Part shown: in pieces, positions 8,576-16,324 of the stretch
How positions within the stretch are numbered: position 1 is the first letter of the stretch
Layout of the letters: every line of letters starts with the position of its first letter
Assembly: GCF_000787855.1 (NCBI RefSeq)
Contig: NZ_BBPQ01000029.1
Location: 48,894-94,915, forward strand
Reading direction: 5' to 3'
Source: Streptacidiphilus anmyonensis
Lineage (GTDB): Bacteria; Actinomycetota; Actinomycetes; Streptomycetales; Streptomycetaceae
DNA: 46,022 nt
Notes under the pieces: model-generated
The model's database searches: none
Told to the model about the DNA's origin: nothing
Seen by the model: the letters and a program-made list of their open reading frames with translations, nothing else
Made by a program: the position numbers and the translations under genes

Positions 8576-8621
8576 TCAGGGGCGCGGAGAGCCGCATACC
8601 AGCGGAGCCCCGCGCCCCTGA
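8576..8621. terminator. Bidirectional terminator / dispersed GC palindrome, copy 1
   Basis: TCAGGGGCGCGG (8576-8587) pairs with CCGCGCCCCTGA (8610-8621). The stem lies between the convergent DsbA-like and permease genes and can serve both. Its right half matches the right end of the larger inverted repeat at 26954-27107 at 25 of 30 positions, so it belongs to a repeated intergenic family. Confidence 0.75.
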
Positions 8622-8653
8622 ACGCACCCGGCCTACCTCGCGCGCACCCGGAC

Positions 8654-10057
8654 CTACCTCTTGCGCACCCAGACCAGCCCCAGCAGGGACAGGACCGCCG
8701 TCGCGCCGAGCGTCGTCGCCAGCTGGACCCGGTTGCCGTGACTCAGCAGCATCAGCGCGAGGACGGTCACCACGCCCGCCAGGGCCACCCAGGTCAGGTA
8801 CGGGAAGGCCCACATCCTGACCGTCAGCTGCTCCGGCGCCTCGCGCTCCACGCGCCGGCGCATCCGCAGTTGGGCGACGCAGACGAACGCCCACACCACC
8901 AGGACCGCCGCGCCGACGGCGTTCAGCAGCCAGGCGAAGACCGTCGTCGGCCACCAGAAGTTCAGCAGCACCGCGAAGAAGCCGAAGGCGGAGGACGCCA
9001 GGACGGCCGGCCGCGGCACGCCCCCGCTCACGCGGGCCAGCGCCTTGGGGCCGAGGCCGCGCTGGACCAGCGAGTACGCCATCCGGGACGAGCCGTAGAT
9101 GTTCGCGTTCATGGCGCTCAGCAGGGCGATCAGCACGACCACGTTCATGATCTGCGCCGCCGCCGGGACGCCGATGAGGTTCAGCGTCTCCACGTAGGGG
9201 CCGTTCTTCACCACGTTCGGGTTGTTCCACGGAAGCAGGGTGACGATGACGGCCATCGAGCCGACGTAGAACAGCGCGATGCGCCACATCGCGGTCCGCA
9301 CCGCGTTGCCCACGCTGCGCACGGGGTCCTTCGACTCCGCCGCCGCGATGGTGACGGTCTCCAGGCCGCCGTAGGCGAAGACCGAGGCGAGCAGGCCGGT
9401 GACCAGGCCGTTGACGCCGTGGGGCAGGAAGCCGCCGTGGCCGGTGAGGTTGGTCAGGCCCGGGGCGCCCTTGCCGACCACGCCGAGGACGGCCAGCACG
9501 CCCAGCACCAGGAAGCCGACGATCGCCGCGACCTTGATCGCCGCGAACCAGAACTCGAACTCGCCGAAGTTCTTCACCGCGGTGAGGTTGCTCGCGCAGA
9601 AGAAGGCCATGAACAGCGCCACCCACATCCAGGTGGGCGTGCCGGGCAGCCAGTTGGTCATGATGCCGGCGGCGCCGGTCGCCTCGGCGGAGACGCCGAC
9701 GCAGAGCAGCAGCCAGAACAGCCAGCCGGAGGCGAACCCGGCCCAGGCGCCGATCTCCTTCTCCGCGTGCACGGAGAAGGAGCCGGAGGCCGGGCGGGCG
9801 GCGGACATCTCACCGAGCATCCGCATGACGAGCATGACCAGCACACCGGAGGCCGCGAAGGCCAGCACGATGGAGGGGCCCGCCGCCGCGATGCCGGCGC
9901 CCGAGCCGACGAACAGGCCGGCGCCGATGACGCCGCCGAGGGCGATCATCGAGAGGTGGCGCGGCCGGAGGCTGTGTGACAGGCCGGGGGTCGCGGCCTG
10001 CTCGGCCTGCTGCCCGGTCTGCCGCGTGGGCTGGGGTGCGGTCGTCGTGGTGCTCAT
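8654..10057 (-). CDS. Amino acid permease (APC superfamily)
   Basis: A 467-residue cytoplasmic-membrane transporter with about 12 hydrophobic helices. The first helix carries GGVIGAGLFVGSG and the next region MRMLGEMSAARPASGSFS, both hallmarks of the amino acid/GABA permease (AAT) branch of the APC family. These transporters are proton-coupled importers. The substrate cannot be read from sequence; GabP, AnsP or CycA-like function is possible. ATG10057 (MSTTTTAPQP), with AGGA nearby, is preferred over an upstream in-frame start at 10177 that adds a Cys/Arg-rich leader lacking family features. It is convergent with the DsbA-like gene. Confidence 0.88.
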   Translation of the reverse strand: MSTTTTAPQPTRQTGQQAEQAATPGLSHSLRPRHLSMIALGGVIGAGLFVGSGAGIAAAGPSIVLAFAASGVLVMLVMRMLGEMSAARPASGSFSVHAEKEIGAWAGFASGWLFWLLLCVGVSAEATGAAGIMTNWLPGTPTWMWVALFMAFFCASNLTAVKNFGEFEFWFAAIKVAAIVGFLVLGVLAVLGVVGKGAPGLTNLTGHGGFLPHGVNGLVTGLLASVFAYGGLETVTIAAAESKDPVRSVGNAVRTAMWRIALFYVGSMAVIVTLLPWNNPNVVKNGPYVETLNLIGVPAAAQIMNVVVLIALLSAMNANIYGSSRMAYSLVQRGLGPKALARVSGGVPRPAVLASSAFGFFAVLLNFWWPTTVFAWLLNAVGAAVLVVWAFVCVAQLRMRRRVEREAPEQLTVRMWAFPYLTWVALAGVVTVLALMLLSHGNRVQLATTLGATAVLSLLGLVWVRKR

Positions 10058-10284
10058 CTGTCCTGAGGGTCGGGGGTGTTCGCATACTGAACCGGTGTGC
10101 TCAGTATTCGGGCAATGGTGCCTGCGGCAGCAGGAAGTCGGGCCCGAGCGGCCAGCATGCGAACGCCGAAATCGCAAAGCGTGAGGGCTCGACCACCCTC
10201 CGCCGTCGACCCGTTGGGCTCACCTAACCCTTGACCTGCGGTTTTGTGGGAAGCGCCCTAAGCGCCCCGCCCGCCGGCGGCGGT

Positions 10285-10304
10285 ATGTTCACGATCGTTA
10301 ACAT
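10285..10304. promoter_or_regulatory. 20-bp palindromic operator upstream of bioY
   Basis: The segment ATGTTC-ACGATCGT-TAACAT is a 20-bp palindrome with a single mismatched base pair. It lies 30 bp upstream of the bioY start, where it would overlap the core promoter or transcript start. Symmetry and position indicate a repressor site. A biotin regulator (BioQ or BirA) is suggested by context, while the sequence itself also resembles LacI-family operators. Confidence 0.55.
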
Positions 10305-10333
10305 CCGTCTCCCAGGACCACAGGAGCCCAGCC

Positions 10334-10963
10334 GTGAGCCTTGCCGCACCGATCGTCCGTCCCGGCGCCGTCCTCGTCGACCTGCTGCCCGCCGCCGGGG
10401 TCACCCGCGGCCGCGCGCTGGGCCGGGACGCCGCGCTCGTTCTCGGCGGTGCCGCGTTCACCGGTCTGGCCGCGCAGTTGTCCGTGCCGATGCCGGGCTC
10501 GCCCGTGCCGGTGACCGGGCAGACCCTGGCGGCGCTGCTCGTCGGCACCGCCTTCGGCGCACGCCGCGGTGCGGCCTCGATGGCCCTCTACCTGCTGGCC
10601 GGCATCGCCGGTGTGCCCTGGTTCCAGGGCGGCAGCTCCGGCGCGACCGGCGCGGTGCTGCTCACCCTCGGCTACGTCGTCGGCTTCGTCGTCGCGGGCG
10701 CGCTCGTCGGCGCGCTGGCCCGGCGCGGCGCCGACCGCTCGCCGCTGCGCACCGTCGGGGCGATGGCGCTCGGCAACCTCGCCATCTACGCCGTCGGCGT
10801 CCCGTGGCTCGCCGCGGCCGCGCACGTCTCCCTTGCGCAGGCCGCCTCGCTTGGGCTCTACCCGTTCCTGCTCGGCGACGCCCTCAAGATCGCCGTCGCC
10901 ACCGGCCTGCTCCCGACCGCCTGGAAGCTCGTCGGCCGCCGCGCCTCGGGCGAGCAGGGCTGA
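10334..10963 (+). CDS. bioY: Biotin transporter BioY (ECF S component)
   Basis: A 209-residue integral membrane protein of the BioY family that binds and imports biotin, alone or with the EcfA/EcfT module. Key features are PVPVTGQTLAALLVG, the loop GIAGVPWF and six hydrophobic helices, ending with LGDALKIAVA. No ecfA or ecfT gene is adjacent, so it may act alone or with a shared energiser. GTG10334 is preceded by AGGAG at good spacing. A near-perfect palindrome lies just upstream, suggesting repression when biotin is plentiful. Confidence 0.9.
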   Translation: MSLAAPIVRPGAVLVDLLPAAGVTRGRALGRDAALVLGGAAFTGLAAQLSVPMPGSPVPVTGQTLAALLVGTAFGARRGAASMALYLLAGIAGVPWFQGGSSGATGAVLLTLGYVVGFVVAGALVGALARRGADRSPLRTVGAMALGNLAIYAVGVPWLAAAAHVSLAQAASLGLYPFLLGDALKIAVATGLLPTAWKLVGRRASGEQG

Positions 10964-10987
10964 CGCGCCTGGTCGACGCCGGGCTGA

Positions 10988-10993
10988 CATAAT
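10988..10993 (+). promoter_or_regulatory. -10 box for leaderless rpiB transcript
   Basis: CATAAT ends 6 nt before ATG11000, so transcription would begin at the A of the start codon. No Shine-Dalgarno sequence is present before this ATG, which supports leaderless initiation. No convincing -35 box was found. Confidence 0.4.
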
Positions 10994-10999
10994 CCAGCC

Positions 11000-11485
11000 A
11001 TGCGCGTCTACCTGGGATCCGACCACGCCGGTTTCGAGCTCAAGCAGCACTTCGTGAAGTGGCTGACCGAAGCCGGGCACGAGCCGATCGACTGCGGTCC
11101 GCACATCTACGACGCGGTCGACGACTACCCGCCGTTCTGCCTGCGTGCGGCCGAGCGCACCGCGGCCGACCCGGAGGCGCTCGGCGTCGTCATCGGCGGC
11201 AGCGGCAACGGCGAGGCCATCGCGGCCAACAAGGTCAAGGGCGTCCGCGCCGCGCTGGCCTGGAGCCTGGACACGGCCAAGCTGGGCCGCGAGCACAACA
11301 ACGCCAACGTCATCTCCATCGGCGGCCGGATGCACACGGTCGAGGAGGCCACCTCCTTCCTGGAGGCCTTCCTCAACACGCCGTTCTCCGCCGAGGAGCG
11401 CCACATCCGCCGCATCGACATGCTGACGGAGTACGAGACCACCGGCGAGCTGCCGCCCATCCCGGCCCACCACCCGCAGGGCTGA
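11000..11485 (+). CDS. rpiB: Ribose-5-phosphate isomerase B
   Basis: Interconverts ribulose 5-phosphate and ribose 5-phosphate in the pentose phosphate pathway. The 161-residue product has the RpiB N-terminus MRVYLGSDHAGFELK and the active-site segment VIGGSGNGEAIAANK. Glu72 stands in the place of the catalytic Cys of E. coli RpiB, as in the mycobacterial enzyme where this Glu is the base. The phosphate-binding region REHNNANV and the C-terminal helix HIRRIDML are conserved. The next gene (Nei-type glycosylase) starts 22 bp downstream and is probably co-transcribed. Confidence 0.93.
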   Translation: MRVYLGSDHAGFELKQHFVKWLTEAGHEPIDCGPHIYDAVDDYPPFCLRAAERTAADPEALGVVIGGSGNGEAIAANKVKGVRAALAWSLDTAKLGREHNNANVISIGGRMHTVEEATSFLEAFLNTPFSAEERHIRRIDMLTEYETTGELPPIPAHHPQG

Positions 11486-11507
11486 GCGCGGCAGCAGCAG
11501 CGCTGGG

Positions 11508-12314
11508 ATGCCCGAGGGCCACACCATCCACCGACTGGCCGCCGAATACCACCGGGTCTTCGGCGGCCAGGCCGTTGCCGTCTCCAGCCCGCAGGGCCCC
11601 TTCGCCGAGGCCGCACGGCAGTTGGACGGCCACGAGCTGACCGCGACCGACGCCAAGGGCAAGCACCTCTTCCTCGGCTTCGGCGCCGCGGGCTGGGTCC
11701 ACATCCACCTCGGCCTCTACGGCAAGGTCTTCTGGGGCCAGGGCCCCGCCCCGGATCCCGTCGGCCAGGTCCGGATGCGGATCGCCTCCGACGACGCCTA
11801 CGCTGACCTGCGCGGCCCCAGCCGGTGCGCGCTCGTCACCCCGCTCGAGAAGCTGGAGGCCGAGTCCCGTCTCGGGCCCGACCCGCTGCGCCCGGAGGAG
11901 ACCGGCGACGCCGCCTGGAAGCGGATCAGCGGCAGCCGCACCACCGTCGCCGCCCTGCTGATGGACCAGAAGGTGCTGTGCGGCGTCGGCAACGTCTACC
12001 GCGCCGAGGTGCTCTTCCGTCAGGGCGTCGACCCGCACCGCCAGGGCCGCAGCCTCGACCGGGCCGAGTGGGACGCGATCTGGAACGACCTGCGCCCGCT
12101 GATGCGCGAGGGCGTCCGCAACAACCGCATCGACACCGTCCGCCCCGAGCACACCCCCGAGGCGATGGGCCGCCCGCCCCGCGTCGACGACCACGGCGGC
12201 GAGGTCTACGTCTACCGCCGAGCCGGCCAGCCCTGCCTGGTCTGCGGCACGGAGGTCCGCACCGAGGAGCACGCCGCCCGCAACCTCTTCTGGTGCCCGC
12301 GCTGCCAGGCGTGA
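11508..12314 (+). CDS. Fpg/Nei family DNA glycosylase (endonuclease VIII-like)
   Basis: Base-excision repair bifunctional glycosylase/AP lyase, 268 residues. After removal of Met the N-terminus is PEGHTIHRLA: Pro2 is the Schiff-base nucleophile and Glu3 the proton donor, with PEGH typical of the Nei branch rather than the PELP of MutM. The helix-two-turn-helix region is GVGNVYRAEVLFRQG. A C-terminal zinc finger has CLVC and CPRC pairs about 16 residues apart. Oxidised pyrimidines are the likely substrate. It follows rpiB closely and so probably uses the same transcript. Confidence 0.9.
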   Translation: MPEGHTIHRLAAEYHRVFGGQAVAVSSPQGPFAEAARQLDGHELTATDAKGKHLFLGFGAAGWVHIHLGLYGKVFWGQGPAPDPVGQVRMRIASDDAYADLRGPSRCALVTPLEKLEAESRLGPDPLRPEETGDAAWKRISGSRTTVAALLMDQKVLCGVGNVYRAEVLFRQGVDPHRQGRSLDRAEWDAIWNDLRPLMREGVRNNRIDTVRPEHTPEAMGRPPRVDDHGGEVYVYRRAGQPCLVCGTEVRTEEHAARNLFWCPRCQA

Positions 12315-12402
12315 CGCCGCATGCGCGCCAGCCGGCCGCCCCGGGCGCGCGCGGAGACCGCGGAAGGGACGCAACGTTACGAGACGGGCGCCACCGGACA
12401 GA

Positions 12403-12490
12403 GCGTCACCATGCGGGCGTCACCATGCGGACATCACAGGACGGCCGCGTCACGGGGCCACGGCGTCACGAGGCGCGGCGTCACGAGACG
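12403..12490. repeat. Degenerate short tandem repeats (GCGTCAC units)
   Basis: A 14-bp unit GCGTCACCATGCGG occurs twice head to tail (12403-12416 and 12417-12430). Further GCGTCAC-containing units follow, two of them extended to GCGTCACGAG around 12470-12488. The array runs into the 3' end of the minus-strand membrane gene. It looks like slippage-generated satellite sequence. Confidence 0.6.
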
Positions 12491-13020
12491 GTGAACGACA
12501 GCACCAGCGCCATCATGCCGAACACCCCCGCGCCCACGAACAGCGCCAGCACGGCGAACCCGAGCCGTCCCGCCGCACGCGCGGCCCGCGGGCTGCCCTC
12601 CGCGCGGCGGCCCAGCAGCGAGGACGGCAGCGAGGCCGCCAGCATCAGGCCGAACAGGATGAGGGCCAGCCAACCCACCGAGTGGGCCAGGCTGATCGGG
12701 CCGTAGTCACCGGCGCCGAGGCGGTCGACGTCCAGCGCGCGGCCCTTGGCGGGATTCCCGGAGGCCGAGACCGTCGCCGCCGGGTCCGTGACCGAGCCGT
12801 CCGCGGCGCGGAACACTCCCGTGCAGACGCCCGGTCGGCCGGACTGCCCGCACGACGCCACCGTCAGCGTCCCGGGCGTCCCCGCGAGCCCCGCGGAGTA
12901 CGCGGCCCGGTAGCCGCCCAGGAAGACCAGCCCCAGCCCGATGACGGAGATCACAAGCAGCAGCGGCAGGCTGGCCTTCACCTGCGCGGGGCGGGCAGGG
13001 CGGGCGGTCGCGGTAGACAT
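12481..13020 (-). CDS. Hypothetical membrane protein
   Basis: A 179-residue protein of no family I recognise. Hydrophobic segments are visible at about 18-36 (LPLLLVISVIGLGLVFLGG), 114-134 and 152-176, with about 75 mostly extracytoplasmic residues between the first two. That loop holds two cysteines (ASCGQSG and GVCTG) that could form a disulfide. It is divergent from the PP2C phosphatase gene, and its C-terminal codons overlap the GCGTCAC tandem repeats. The ATG at 13020 gives a short basic cytoplasmic tail. No enzymatic motif is seen. Confidence 0.7.
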   Translation of the reverse strand: MSTATARPARPAQVKASLPLLLVISVIGLGLVFLGGYRAAYSAGLAGTPGTLTVASCGQSGRPGVCTGVFRAADGSVTDPAATVSASGNPAKGRALDVDRLGAGDYGPISLAHSVGWLALILFGLMLAASLPSSLLGRRAEGSPRAARAAGRLGFAVLALFVGAGVFGMMALVLSFTVS

Positions 13021-13170
13021 ACGACGACGCTATCCCGAGCAAGCCCGTGCGGTGTGCCCAGGGCCACCGCCCGGACGCTGAAGCCGCCTGCCCAAAATGG
13101 CGCGATCGGTGCAGCCCGCATCCGCAACACGTCGACGCGCGGTGGCGGCGGTCGGTAGGGTCTGCGGAAC

Positions 13171-14331
13171 ATGGCACGCCAAGACGCCGGGGCACACCCG
13201 GTCGACACCCGTACGGTCCGCCTGCGCAGGGCGCAGCGACGGGCTTGGCGACGGGTGCGCAGGGCCGCCGTCGACTACTTCCGCGGGGACGGCGCGGACT
13301 GGATCGCCTTCGTCGTCCTGCTCCTCCTCGTGCCGTTGCTCACGTTCGCGACCGTGTCCCTGCCGGTCTGGTTCCCGCCGACCGTGCTCGTCATGCCGGT
13401 GATCTCCGGCGCGTTGTTGCTGCGGCCCAGTAGCCTCGTGCTTCTCTACGCCGCCGCCGCGGCGGCCCTCGCCGCGGAGTCGGTGCTGCTCGGGCCGGGC
13501 GGCGGTGGCGATCTGAGCCGGGTGACGCCCGGCAGCGTGCTGACCGTCGGCGCGGTCGGGGCCGTCGGGTTGGTGCTGGCGCAGTTCCGCAGCCGGGTCG
13601 GCGTGCCGTGGCGGCGCGGCGGATCGATGCTGTTCGATCTGCGCGAGCGGCTCAAGGTGCAGAGCCGGATCCCGTCCCTCCCCGTGGGCTGGCACGCCGA
13701 GATGGCGCTGCGACCGGCCGGCGGGCAGTCCTTCTCCGGTGACTTCGTCGTCGCCGCCCGGACCGGCACCGGCAAGCGGGTGCTGGAGGCGGTGCTCGCG
13801 GACGTCTCCGGCAAGGGCATGGACGCCGGTTCGCGCGCCCTGCTCCTCTCCGGCGCGTTCGGCGGCCTGTTGGGCTCACTGCCCCCGCACGACTTCCTTC
13901 CGGCCGCCAACGGCTACCTGCTGCGCCAGGGTTGGGAGGAGGGCTTCGCCAGCGCCGTGCATCTGGTGCTGGATCTGGACACGGGCGAGTACGAACTGTT
14001 GTCGGCCGGTCATCTCCCGGGCATGCAGCGGGTCAACGGCACCGGCCACTGGCAGACCAAGGAGGCCGAGGGGCCTCTGCTCGGCATCTACGACGGCGCC
14101 AAGTTCGAGGGCGTGCGCGGCGTGCTGGCCCACGGCGACGTGCTGATGCTCTGCACGGACGGCATGGTCGAAGCGCCGGGCCGGGACCTGTCCGAGGGCA
14201 TGGACCGGCTCATGGGCGAGGCGGACCGGCTGGTCGGCACCACCTTCTCCGGCTCCGCCTGGCGGCTGATCGAACGGGTCGCCAAGGACCGCAGCGACGA
14301 CCGGGCCCTCCTGCTCCTCTGGCGCGAATAG
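13171..14331 (+). CDS. Membrane-bound PP2C/SpoIIE-type serine phosphatase
   Basis: A 386-residue protein with a basic N-terminus, about four hydrophobic segments (roughly 43-140) and a C-terminal PPM/SpoIIE phosphatase domain (about 170-385). Metal-binding motifs are kept: SGDF (Asp191), ADVSGKG (Asp211), CTDGMVEA and the terminal DDRALLLLW. Streptomycetes carry many such phosphatases, which often dephosphorylate anti-sigma-factor antagonists. There is no PAS, GAF or HATPase kinase domain, so any signal sensing would be through the membrane part. No anti-sigma or STAS partner gene is adjacent. Confidence 0.88.
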   Translation: MARQDAGAHPVDTRTVRLRRAQRRAWRRVRRAAVDYFRGDGADWIAFVVLLLLVPLLTFATVSLPVWFPPTVLVMPVISGALLLRPSSLVLLYAAAAAALAAESVLLGPGGGGDLSRVTPGSVLTVGAVGAVGLVLAQFRSRVGVPWRRGGSMLFDLRERLKVQSRIPSLPVGWHAEMALRPAGGQSFSGDFVVAARTGTGKRVLEAVLADVSGKGMDAGSRALLLSGAFGGLLGSLPPHDFLPAANGYLLRQGWEEGFASAVHLVLDLDTGEYELLSAGHLPGMQRVNGTGHWQTKEAEGPLLGIYDGAKFEGVRGVLAHGDVLMLCTDGMVEAPGRDLSEGMDRLMGEADRLVGTTFSGSAWRLIERVAKDRSDDRALLLLWRE

Positions 14332-14577
14332 GCGTATCGCAGGCCGCACTTGTACCATCCGTCACACGATCTTCGGACAATCTCGGCTGATAGTGCACTC
14401 CGGCAGTGCAGTGTGAGCCAGAACCGCTTTACGGAGCCCGTTGATCCGGAGAGACTGACTAAGCGGGCGAGCGTGAGCTGGGGGTGGTGCCGTGGTGACG
14501 CGGTGTGGCCTCGGCGCCGGGCGTCCCTCAGCTGTTGACGTAGCCGTCGTCACGCTCGAAGCGAGGAAGTGGGGCCC

Positions 14578-14775
14578 GTGACAACCTTCTCCATCTCCGC
14601 GGTGGTCCTGTTGGGGATCCTGCTCGTGGTGTTCCTCAGGAACAAGAGCATCAAGATGAGCTACACGGCGCTGGCCGTGCTCTTCGGCTTCTTCCTGGCG
14701 AAGACGTCGGCCGCGGCCCCGATCCAGACCTTCCTGACCCAGATCGCCGACACGATCAACCAGATCACCAGGTGA
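14578..14775 (+). CDS. Small membrane protein, 65 residues
   Basis: A short protein with an N-terminal hydrophobic helix (VVLLGILLVVFLRN) and a second hydrophobic stretch (YTALAVLFGFFLA), then a polar C-terminus (IQTFLTQIADTINQITR). GTG14578 has GAGGAAG upstream; an in-frame GTG at 14569 would overlap that site. The gene resembles small unannotated streptomycete membrane proteins. A TGCACT/AGTGCA hairpin at 14394-14410 lies in the 246-bp leader region, where I see no other gene. Function unknown. Confidence 0.65.
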   Translation: MTTFSISAVVLLGILLVVFLRNKSIKMSYTALAVLFGFFLAKTSAAAPIQTFLTQIADTINQITR

Positions 14776-14809
14776 GTCCCCCTCAACCGGGCACGCCTGC
14801 GGGCGAGGT

Positions 14810-15634
14810 TCACAGCAGTCGGCGCAACAGGGCCATGGGAGCCGGCGGCTGACTCCGCGTCCGCGCGTCGGAGTGCGGTTCCGGCCCTGAGGGGCTGGCC
14901 GGTCCCGAGGGGGGAGCCGGGGCGGCGTTCTCCGCGTCGCGCAGCGCGTCCGGGTCACGGGTGAGCAGCAGGAAGCACCGAGCCCACGCCAGGTGCTCCC
15001 CGCGCGGCCAGTCGAGCGCCCGCAGGGCCGCGGACGCGGCGGGCACCGGCTCGCCGTCGACGCGCACCTCGGCGATCTCGTCGTCGGCACGCCCGCCGAA
15101 GAAGACGCGCACCCCGTGCAGGGCGCGCTCGTCCAGGTACGGCAGTACCTGTGAAGCCAGGGCGGGCAGCAGGTGGTTGCCCGCCACCCAGGCGCTGAGC
15201 GGCTCGCTGCGGAACCCGAAGACGGCTGCGGGTCCCTGCACCGAGTACCAGCCCGGCACCCCGGCGGGCGCGCCCGGCGCGAAGACGTCCCCGTGCACGC
15301 CGCGCCGCTCCAGCAGCTCCACGACCGCGCCCGCGGTCGTGATGCGCCACATCCGCACCCCGTTCTCGAGCCGCTGCTCCTCGGTGCGGCCCAGTCCGCT
15401 CACGCAGTCCCAGACGACCGGCCCCTCGCCGTCCCCCAGCCGCAGCGCGTACCCGAGGTCCAGATGCGACGCCGCACCGGCGTCCGCGCCGGGGTCACGA
15501 TGCTCGCGCACCGCTACGGCGGTGCGCCCGGGGCCGCGCACGACCTGCTCGTCGACGTGGAACCGACGTCCGAGCGCGGCCATCTCCCGCACCACGTTGC
15601 GCCGTATCACGTCCAGCCGCTGCTCGGCTCGCAA
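14810..15634 (-). CDS. Hypothetical protein, possibly DUF6348-like
   Basis: A 274-residue soluble protein. It contains VVWDCVSGLG, WRITTAGAVVELLE, GWYSVQGPAAVFG and HLAWARCFLLLTRD, features I loosely associate with the DUF6348 group of actinobacterial proteins; the family number is from memory and uncertain. The C-terminal 40 residues are Pro/Ser-rich and likely disordered. The start is unclear: TTG15634 follows GGCAGG, while an in-frame GTG lies at 15610. It is downstream of the small DUF3303-like gene on the same strand. Confidence 0.7.
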   Translation of the reverse strand: MRAEQRLDVIRRNVVREMAALGRRFHVDEQVVRGPGRTAVAVREHRDPGADAGAASHLDLGYALRLGDGEGPVVWDCVSGLGRTEEQRLENGVRMWRITTAGAVVELLERRGVHGDVFAPGAPAGVPGWYSVQGPAAVFGFRSEPLSAWVAGNHLLPALASQVLPYLDERALHGVRVFFGGRADDEIAEVRVDGEPVPAASAALRALDWPRGEHLAWARCFLLLTRDPDALRDAENAAPAPPSGPASPSGPEPHSDARTRSQPPAPMALLRRLL

Positions 15635-15736
15635 CCTGCCGCCTCTCGTGAAGCCCCTGTGAAGCCGCGCCGAGCGTATCGCGAGCGGCTGTTCACGACT
15701 CCTCCCGGACGCAGGGTTCCTGCACCGACGACCGGC

Positions 15737-16033
15737 TCAGATGCTGCGCTGCTGAAGCGCCGCGGCTCCCATCGCGAGCCCGTCCGCCGCCGTGACGGCC
15801 GGGAAGGTGTTGATCCGGAACATGTCGCCCCAGGCCAGGGAGACCTCCATGATCGGCGCGAAGCTCTCGGCCTCGAACACGACCACGACGGCCGTGTCCT
15901 CGCTTCCCAGCCAGTACTCACCCTGCGCGGAGAACCCCGCGGGGTACTGCCACTGCGCCCGCCGCGCGAGCGCGCCGTCCCGCTGCTCCCGGCTGAGCCC
16001 GGGCTGCCACTCGAATGTCATGACGTACAGCAC
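15737..16033 (-). CDS. DUF3303-like small protein
   Basis: A 98-residue protein starting at GTG16033 with GAGGGAGG upstream. It begins VLYVMTFEWQPG and contains GEYWLGSEDTAVVVVFEA and SLAWGDMFRINTFPAV, a ferredoxin-like fold pattern of the DUF3303 family. The family has no established function; the compact alpha-beta layout resembles dimeric alpha-beta barrel proteins. The longer reading to 16072 adds 13 unconserved residues. It is followed 103 bp later by the hypothetical gene on the same strand. Confidence 0.8.
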   Translation of the reverse strand: MLYVMTFEWQPGLSREQRDGALARRAQWQYPAGFSAQGEYWLGSEDTAVVVVFEAESFAPIMEVSLAWGDMFRINTFPAVTAADGLAMGAAALQQRSI

Positions 16034-16140
16034 GATGCCTCCCTCGGACGAGGGATGAGGGGATGCCTGCACCGTCCACGCTAGGAGCGCCGCCCGCGCC
16101 CCGCACTCCGGGGACGTGGTCCGGACCCGAGACCGCTCTG

Positions 16141-16275
16141 CTCGGAGCGGACTTCACCGGCTTCTTCGGGAACCGCACCCCGGAGCAGGGAGCGGCCACG
16201 GCGATCCGGCTCGCCACGCTGCGCGTCCTCGGCCAGCCCGGCGCGTTCTTCGACGACGAGGGCGTCGTCCCCGGG
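16141..16275 (+). pseudogene. Remnant of a short-chain dehydrogenase C-terminus
   Basis: The translation LGADFTGFFGNRTPEQGA followed by ATAIRLATL and GAFFDDEGVVP matches the C-terminal end of short-chain dehydrogenases, which normally read about (V)RTDFTG...TPEEGA...LATL...GGFFDDEGVVPW. Upstream sequence has none of the Rossmann motifs (TGxxxGxG, YxxxK). The usual terminal Trp and stop are missing, so the frame runs on into unrelated sequence antisense to the GNAT gene. This is a decayed gene tail of about 45 codons. Confidence 0.6.
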
Positions 16276-16324
16276 GAGGTGAGACCCACGATCACCGAGT
16301 TCCACCCGACAAAGCCCCGAAAGC

